Positions 56,521 through 64,000 of a DNA stretch of 64,000 nt are shown one piece after another. The stretch is from Anaspis maculata (Eukaryota; Arthropoda; Insecta; Coleoptera; Scraptiidae), in assembly GCA_949128115.1 (NCBI GenBank), contig OX421964.1:39114177-39178176 (forward strand). Reading direction: 5' to 3'. The notes below the pieces were generated by a model. The model was not told where the DNA came from. It saw only the letters and a program-made list of their open reading frames with translations, and did no database searches. How positions within the stretch are numbered: position 1 is the stretch's first letter; the number at the start of each line of letters is the position of its first letter. A program made the translations under genes and the position numbers.

Positions 56521-59500
56521 ACAACTGTATGCTTCCGGGGGAGAATCACGGCCATTGCGCACGTGAAAATGTTTGTAACCAAGGTTTCAAAAGTCATAAT
56601 ACTTAATCAGCAACAAAGAGTGATTGTTCCGATTTTCGTACCGTTGGTAACGAGTAGCTTCAGGTGTACAAGGGCCATGATGATTCTTTCCCGAAAGCGC
56701 ACGCAGTAGCGATTTCATATGTTCAAAAAAAATTCAGACAAGCAAGAAACAACTTGAAGTATTCATAATAGATGGTTCATTTTGAAGACAAGTTGATTTC
56801 CATTCAATTCTCTTTTCTCTCGTCTGGAGCGCAATATTGTGGTAATCTTCAAGGAAACTCTATAGTTCTGTATGTGTGTGTCTTGAGTCTATATCGTCTT
56901 CAACTCTTCTCACCCTATTTTTTCTCTTTCTTGTTTTCTATACTCTAGTTGTGACCTTCCTAGCTTCTTGTTTTCGGCGTCTTAATCTTTTTCTTGCTCT
57001 CTTTACTCTGCGTCTGATTTTTTCTGTATATGTATTGGGCTGTTTTTTTTTTCTTTCTTGTTCTCTATACTCTGGTTCTGATTCTTCTAGCTTTAACTTG
57101 AGCTCTAGATTTTGAGAATTAGTTGAAGGGTAAGAAAGTTATCACTGCATGACCGAAATCTATTGCGTTTGAGGACGATCAACGGTCAACTTTAAGTAAT
57201 TGTTGAATAACCAAAGCTGTATGTAGAATGATTTCATGCTATGAAATTCAGCTCTTCTATGGAGCATTTTCAACCTATGTCTGAGGGAGGGAACTTTTTT
57301 TAAATTTTTGATCATACAATATGTTGAAAGGTGGCAAGCCAACTTTGAGACACCTTATATACATTATACAGCCTTAATGAATAACAGACAACCGTTAAAG
57401 ACGTATCTTTGAAAGTGCTTTCAATAATCTAAGAGCGACAATCATGTGAATATGAGATATGGGCCTTGAACTTTTTAGACTGATGAAATGATTGTTTATG
57501 TAAATTGGTAATACGACTGGAATATGATTCTTACTAGATTTTTGGACAAGAAACTCGACAATAAATAAAAATAAATAACGATACTTTCCACATTCACTTC
57601 TTAACTCGCTTAATTACTTTTGAATTTATTTGAAAACTGAACTCACTATTCTCAGTATTGACAATGAACTCAACGTAGGTCTAGGTATTTTATTTTCCGG
57701 GTGGAATTTCTTTTGTTTTTAGCGTAAGTGAAATTTTGCTTTTGCTTTCAAGGTGAGAGTCTTTGACTCGCTACTCATCACCAATTTTTGTTCACTTTCA
57801 ACAAGATGGTGTACCTATACGTGTCAATATTGATTGTACTTTATGAAAATTTGTTATACTAACGCCGTCCTTGACATTCCCCTCCCATAAATCACAATAA
57901 CTCATGAGTGGAAAGCCTCTTTTGCTTTCGATCAATTTCGATAAGTGTAATGTGGTTAATTATTTGGTGGACGATAAGATTATTAACGGCTCGATTGGTC
58001 CAATTGCCCGCAATTGGTTAGGGTTACGACTCGTTGATCCAGCTTTATGTTCGGCGGAACGTGGCACCAAAATCATAAAGTTTAATGATACCACAGCCTG
58101 GATTGTCACAAGCTGCTGAGTCTTATCTTTCGTTTTATATCTCTTATTGTCTGCATGCACTTATCGTTTAGTTACATCACGACAAAGGAGTTATCGCATT
58201 TTATGGACGCGCCTCAACTTCATCTTCGTTTGCACATTTCACAAGATACAATGACAGCGCAGGTCAAAGCTTCCACAGCCAGAATCCAATCGCCAGCAGT
58301 ATTTCCCTCCACTCCACATACACCGGATGTCGCCTAATGAAACCGAAATTGCATCAAATTCAGTCAAATAATTTTGAGACTGATACCTACTGGTCTACAA
58401 ATTATTCAGGTGCTTGTCTGACTACTTGATGATGAAAAAGTATATGGACGTTTTGTCCCTCCCAAGGAGTCATTAGCATAGCCTAATTCCATTTTTTAAA
58501 TTTTATCCGACTCATTGATTTGCATTGTAGCACAGTGAAAATCACGTACTTATATGAAATAAGGTGAACTTGGACTGCTCCGTACGTATAAGAGATACTT
58601 TAACGATGAAAAACTATTCTTATCTGGAACCATCCATCCCCGTCCTTCTTCACACGTAATAATATAAATTGCATTAATTATCATCATACTGTTTTTCGTT
58701 TTTCCCCGTCCTTCTTCAGCATGCGGCAAGACACAGCCAGTGCTAATGAAATAAAATGACGCAACACAATTCGTTTTACACACGCCACTGTCTTTTTGGT
58801 TTTATTTCGGTCTGGTTGCTGGGGCCATCGAGCTTTTTTCTTCGACCTGCAGCACCATCATCACCATCACGACTGGTTTGTGCGGCCGAATTGATTTGCG
58901 AGAGATATAAAATTTTCACAAACATGGCACTCCGGGGCTCTATACTACGAAACTGATGGTGTTGTGGTCTTTTATTCCGCTAATCACTCCGCAACATGAT
59001 ATGATTGAAATTTTCATTTTAATGAAGTGGACATGAATACTACGTCCAATGAACATTATGCTATAAGGAATATAATACGACGCACTGGGAATTAATGCGC
59101 TTCATTTGAGCGGTCGACATGGAAAAGACCGAGTTGAATTCAAGAGTCAAGGGGACGTCTTTTCGTAATTTGTCTTTGGCTAGAGGTCTTTAATTGTTGT
59201 GCGAAACGGCAAGAGATATTGATGAGGGATCTCTGGAAACCGGGCGTCTGATGTTTCCGATAAATGTGGTGTCAGTCAGGAATCATGAAAGAATACAAAT
59301 CTAGCATAGCCAATCTGGTATATAGGTGCCTTCATTTACCCCATCAATGTTGATGACATTTCATTACTAATAGCCAGTTCCACCAAAGTCTTACGAGCGG
59401 ATTAACTTTATCACGTGATAGTTGCTATGCACCAGCCAATAGCATGGCCAGCTGCTTAGTTACTATAAGAGTGAAGAAAGTTAATTCGTTGATAGAAGTT

Positions 59501-60228
59501 TGATGGAAGTGGAGATGATTGTTTGCAAACAAAGATATACCTGTAATATTTTATAGACTCATAGAGCAGACCTGTGAAATTTGACAGGCCTCATCGAAAA
59601 AAGCGTCATGGCAATACAACAGCTAGCTTCAAGTCCTTCTATACCGCCTTGATTATACCAAGTAAAGAATTCCGAAAACCGTTCCGAGATAACACATCAC
59701 ATTTTGAGATGTGCATTAGAATTGAATTTTTTTTGCAAATTGGGCGACGCGACGTTGTTACTGTTACAAGTTCTACAGATTTGCATTATTTTCTGTATCA
59801 CCCTATAGAAGCTTAATTTTGAGTTTCTTGGTGTTTCTTTTTTTATAGAATAGATAAGGGGCAGCAGATTGAATTAACTAACGCAACGCAGCAAACAGAA
59901 TTGCTCGTCAAGGCATACAATCATACAAAAGTTATTGGCCTTCAGAGTCAAATAACTTTTTTGGTGACGACTGGCGACAACTAATTTGTCCATTACTTTA
60001 GTGCACGAGTTTGATTTTTCGCATTATTGTCCACTTTGTATACGAAGTTGGCACAGATCGCCATTTTGGCAACACTTTCTAAAATGAAGGCGGTTGTAGA
60101 ACATTCGTACCTATCCTATCAAACGGCATCGCGGAATTAATTAATGCAAGGTGGTTGGCGCCCAACATCCAAACTAAGGGCTAGATTTTAAGTCGGAGAT
60201 CCGCCCGCACAAGTGTAGCGTAAGTCCG

Positions 60229-60504
60229 GTTACTATGCGTCGGCTTAGTTAGTAAATCACATAAGTCACAAATACGAAATTTTGCAAGAGATTGATAGTA
60301 TATTATTCAACGAGCATATAATATGATCGTTAGTTATAATCCACTCGGGTGTTTTACGACACTCCCTATCGCTCGTGTCCTAAACTACACCTTTGTGCAT
60401 TATAACTATCATTATATGATCGCTGAATAATATTCTATTGATCTCCTGTAAAATTTCGTATTTGGGACTTATGTGATTTACTAACTAAGCCGACGTATGG
60501 CAAC
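60229..60504. mobile_element. 276 bp hairpin MITE
   Basis: Arms of about 130 bases pair from CGTCGGCTTAGTTAGTAAAT through ACGAAATTTTGCA(A/G)GAGAT to a centre near 60370. The AATATGATCG / CGATCATATT match lies close to the loop. No protein. Confidence 0.8.
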
Positions 60505-61482
60505 ATAACACAATCCGACGCGATGAATGGCTTATCGATGCCGTAAATGAGTGGCATAAGTTACGTCGCTAACTTGAAATTCACCCTTTAGGTACTAAAT
60601 CTTGTCAAAGAGGGAAATACTCGTATATGGAAGTGTTCCGCTGGACTCAGTCCTTTCTGTATTTCTTCAACATAAATCAACAAGGATTATTTCCATTGTG
60701 TTCATACGGGTGTTCCGTCTGATGATGGAACTTAAACGATAGTAGGCGACCCACCAGATTCCAAATCCAATAATGAAAAATGGTCATCCACTCATCCAGC
60801 CAGTCAGTGTTGAAATATATGGACCGGCATTGACTAATTGCTTTCTAAACACTAGGTCATCAAACTCCCGGCAAACGACACTTGTTAAAACAAATGAACG
60901 GTAATTCCGCCCTGCGTGTAAAACATCTGCTTTTACATCACACAGTAGCACGAGACCGCCGCGCTTCAAAGTCGTTTGGAACAACGATAGTGCGAGATTT
61001 ATCGTCACTGTATTTTTGCTCCTCCACCAAAACAGATTTCAAAGTTTCTTCAGAGCTTCAAGAAAAACATTCTCGAAGTTGTTGACCAAAATAGTTGTCT
61101 CTGTCGAAGCTTGAAATCTAAACAGAAACAACCGGGCTTATTAAAAAATTATGTAATGCAAGAGATAAAACAACAGATTTGGCGTAGCCTTGCCTCGGGT
61201 TTTAGAAGAGAAGACGATAAAAATTCATACAAGTAAATAAATAAACAATAATGATGGTCTGAAAGTTATCAAGCAAATTCTAGGGCCGCAAGCCGCAGCA
61301 GTGATAAAATCTCGAATCTCGCGTATTGAAAGGAAGAGGAGCATAAGCCGCCGCAATAATTCATACTCATATACGCAATAAGCATCATGGTAAGTATAAA
61401 TAAACTAAATATCGATAATTGCAACAATGTCTATTAATAAAGTAAGGGAAGCGATAAAGTTTGTTACATCAAGCATGTGGCG

Positions 61483-61761
61483 CAGTAGCGGCCTAAGGGT
61501 AGGGCGAGACGGGCGACCGCTTGGGGCGCCAGCCCATAGGGGCGGAAAAATCGCGATTGAAATAAAAAAATTGATAATTTACGAAAGCAACAAAATGACT
61601 TGATAGCAGCGATCACCAAATTTGCTTCTGTGAAAGCATAAAAAAACTCCATTACTACAAGAAAAATACTTCATTTTTGCTCGCTTCGCTCGCGGACCCA
61701 ATGTAGGGGTAGCGTTTTCGAATTCTTGCCCGGGGCGCCAAAATTGCTAAGGCCGGCACTG
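61483..61761. mobile_element. 279 bp hAT-type MITE with exact 8-base target duplication
   Basis: The left end is CAGTAGCGGCCTAAGGGT and the right end, inverted, is CAGTGCCGGCCTTAGCAA. ATGTGGCG flanks both sides exactly (61475-61482 and 61762-61769). CAG-starting ends with an 8-base duplication are typical of hAT elements. GGGCGCC blocks lie near both ends. No transposase. Confidence 0.88.
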
Positions 61762-62580
61762 ATGTGGCGAATAAATTATTATCATTCGTCGTTGTTGCAG
61801 GTACGTTCCTACGTCCCTACTAAGTTTGCTTTATAGGCCTGTGACAAGTTCTTGCCGAGGTCTCGCAAAACTGAAACATACCAAGAGATTTGCAAGCTCG
61901 TTTAAAGACGATGGAAATAAGAGTGTCTGTTTGGTGGCTACTCGTTTTTTATAATTTAAAATACTAAATTGTAATCGGAGTGCATTAAATGCTTGAATAA
62001 CATTGTAGTAATCGTTGAATGAAAATGCGTCATTATTTTCCTGCATCTTTCGAGGTTATTGTAACCGGAAGTGTTATCTGTGCAGTTTTGTTCCCAGAAG
62101 CGAGATTATATACTCTTCGGCATGCGCGTGTCTGATAATCGCCATTCAGCTTATTGTGGTGGCTACAATAAAATCGCCATCAGTCACTATTAATATGCGA
62201 TGGACTGAAATTTGCCGTGATTGGACTAAATGTGAGAATATAAAAGGAACAATTTAATTTTAGATCATGGCTTAACTTCTATGCGTCAGATTGTCATCAT
62301 GAGTAATTATAAATCTTGATAGATTGGTTTTTGAGCTCCCCCGAACGCGAAACGCTTCTAAGATTGATTGTCACTTGAGCTGTGTGCGCTACGCATAATT
62401 TCTCAAAATTTTCATACCGGATATTTCATAAGTCATTTTATGTCATTCCATGTCTTCTTAAAGTAAAACAAAATATCCTCGACATATTTGAGTTCAATGT
62501 AATTCAACGGAGAATTCAAGCTTCGCGGGAAGAAACTGCTTATGATAAACCTCCCCAGCACCAGTTATATGTAGAATAGT

Positions 62581-62782
62581 GTATATAAAATTCTTCTTTT
62601 GGGTTTTTGGGCAAGATCGTATTATTCGGTAAGCTCTCGTCAATGTTCATTGACTATTGTTTTAAATTATTTATATAATAAATTTTAGCCTGACGAAGCC
62701 TATGTTAATCGGCGAAACGTTGCGTTAAATATACAATTTCACTGTTTTTTACCATCCTGCCCAAAAGAAGAATTTTATATAC
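62581..62782. mobile_element. ~200 bp element with 23-base inverted ends
   Basis: GTATATAAAATTCTTCTTTT at the left matches the inverse of the right end ending at 62782. The interior contains CTGACGAAGCC and GGCGAAACGTTGCG, words commonly seen near the ends of dispersed arthropod repeats. It is too short to code. Confidence 0.7.
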
Positions 62783-62928
62783 AAAAAAATCAAAGGACAG
62801 AGAATGTACAACATTATAGAATAGTCTTCAGCACCTTTGTCTTCTCTTGCTATTCTAATTCACGAATACAACAATTGAATACATTGTTTGGAAAATGTTT
62901 TTGATACGCGAATTCTTTAATGCTCATG

Positions 62929-63316
62929 CCTGAAATTCGGCGGTAAAATCTCTTGGAAATCTTGATAAATGTAGCGAAACTTCCTGGAGACCATGACGGG
63001 CGAGTAAGGCACACAACTGGACAATTGGCGGAGGAGCCGTATATTGAGAGTTTGGGGGAATCAAAATATTCGGAAGTCGGTAATTTTTTCTTATACCCTA
63101 TTCACTAGAAGAAAGACCCATCCCTGATATTCGGCGGGAAAGTCTCTTGAAAATCTTGAAGAATGTAGCGAAACTTCCTGGAGACCATGACAGGCGAGTA
63201 AGGCACACAACTGGACAATTGGCGGCGGAGTCGTATATCGAGAGCTTGCCGAAATCAAAATATTCGAAAGTGGGTAATTTTTTCCTGAACCCTATTCGCT
63301 TAGAAGAAAGACCCAA
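62929..63316 (+). repeat. Two-copy tandem duplication, period 194 bases
   Basis: Unit 1 (62929-63122) and unit 2 (63123-63316) share long identical stretches such as GTAGCGAAACTTCCTGGAGA and GCGAGTAAGGCACACAACTG. Differences are scattered substitutions. A short frame in the second copy is not conserved as a frame in the first, so it is not called as a gene. Confidence 0.88.
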
Positions 63317-63506
63317 TCCACTCCCCTTGATTTTTCAATTACTTCCAACATTAGAAATACGTACTTGAATGATTCATGATCAGTGACGGCTTCCGAAACT
63401 ATAAATATAATTTTCCAGACTTCATTTTTAGAAGTTGTTACCGATCATTATGCAATATTAATTATTTTGGAAGTTGGAAGACGTTGAAGAATCCAGTCCA
63501 GTAGGA

Positions 63507-63526
63507 GGGGGGGGGGGGGGGGGGGG
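63507..63526 (+). repeat. Run of 20 G residues
   Basis: A homopolymer of 20 G lies between GTAGGA and CGTAAG. It could form a G-quadruplex, and its exact length is likely to be unreliable in sequencing or assembly. Confidence 0.9.
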
Positions 63527-64000
63527 CGTAAGATTTTTGAATAGAGCGATACTCAAGTGCAGCAGTTCATGTGACTTGTAGTTTGGTAATACGCAGTAAT
63601 GAAAAGAGTAGGTATGTATTCAAGCGTTTGTTTCTCAGTTATAAAAGTAACCAAAGAAAATTTGCAAGAGTCACTAGAACTTATCCTGGAAGTTTTAGAC
63701 ACTTATAAAATCATCTAGGCCAGCCAAATAAGAAAAGCTATAGAGAAAAAACTGTTGGAGTTTTGGAAATTTCACAGGGATGTTCGCCAAGGTACACTAA
63801 TAAACATACTTAAAGTCCCCAACTCTACCTGTTGCGCTTGAGCCGCCATCTTGGAAAAATGGTCCTTCGATCCAGTTTTCTGCTCATATTGCGCTAACCA
63901 TCAGAGATATTCAATTGAGTTTCATGAAAAATCAAGCCTATAAAATTGTCTACAAAATAGTATTTTTCGATACAAGAGCGCGTTTTCAGGCCCGAAGCCT

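Larger units (their letters stand above)
45063..64000. other. 19 kb without recognisable coding exons (collagen 5' intron and/or upstream DNA)
   Basis: I found no exon here that matches a known family on either strand. The missing collagen signal-peptide exon should be on the minus strand with a phase-0 donor. I checked several plausible donor sites (for example near 45166, 50770 and 54663) and none follows a signal peptide. The region holds the foldbacks, hAT elements and SINE listed separately. Stretches 45063-47862, 49116-51144, 53224-55486, 56521-60228 and 63527-64000 show nothing I can name apart from low-complexity runs. Confidence 0.6.

Overview
This is a window from a eukaryotic nuclear genome, almost certainly an insect. 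The host genes are split by GT-AG introns, gene density is low, and the intergenic DNA is AT-rich and packed with transposon-derived sequence. The Cys form of SelT, the insect-like 338-residue eIF3h and the frequent GTACCTAC-type words fit a sternorrhynchan hemipteran (aphid, mealybug or scale relative). That placement is an inference and is not proven here.

Only four host protein genes are recognisable. (1) A SPRY-domain SOCS-box protein (SPSB3-like) lies on the plus strand with coding exons 201-787 and 21394-21556, split by a 20.6 kb intron. (2) eIF3h lies on the minus strand (two coding exons, 32447-33578). (3) A SelT-like thioredoxin-fold protein lies on the plus strand (three coding exons, 33807-34524); it starts 228 bases from eIF3h and faces away from it, so the two probably share a promoter. 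(4) A basement-membrane collagen alpha(IV) chain lies on the minus strand (ten exons seen, 38807-45062). It is complete from the 7S region to the stop codon, but the signal-peptide exon is missing and must lie beyond 45062. Its C-terminus carries about 175 extra residues after NC1, including ten GGYNSQ-type hexapeptide repeats and an Arg-rich tail.

The SPSB3 intron is the most striking non-coding region. From 2715 to 19399 it forms one giant interrupted inverted repeat (16.7 kb end to end, matching ends CTATGGAACGCCGTCG, possible AATG target duplication). Its two arms have since collected different insertions: a 3.2 kb foldback, an 823 bp element, a hAT-type MITE with an 8-base target duplication, a truncated LINE with a 12-base target duplication, a 561 bp element, and two copies of a palindromic family ending in AAAGGACCCCGCACGATTC. 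Several insertions can be checked against the empty site in the opposite arm. A third palindromic copy lies just outside the giant element and is itself split by a tRNA-derived SINE.

The same architecture recurs elsewhere: foldbacks at 845-2345, 22798-23230, 23346-24970, 28486-32150 (with a nested hairpin), 36515-37645 (with a nested 182 bp element), 47863-48564 and 60229-60504. hAT-like elements with target duplications lie at 52474-52983 and 61483-61761, a probable solo LTR at 25734-26254, and a minus-strand SINE near 51145-51365. From 45063 to the right end I find no coding exon; this 19 kb is probably the collagen 5' intron and/or upstream DNA.
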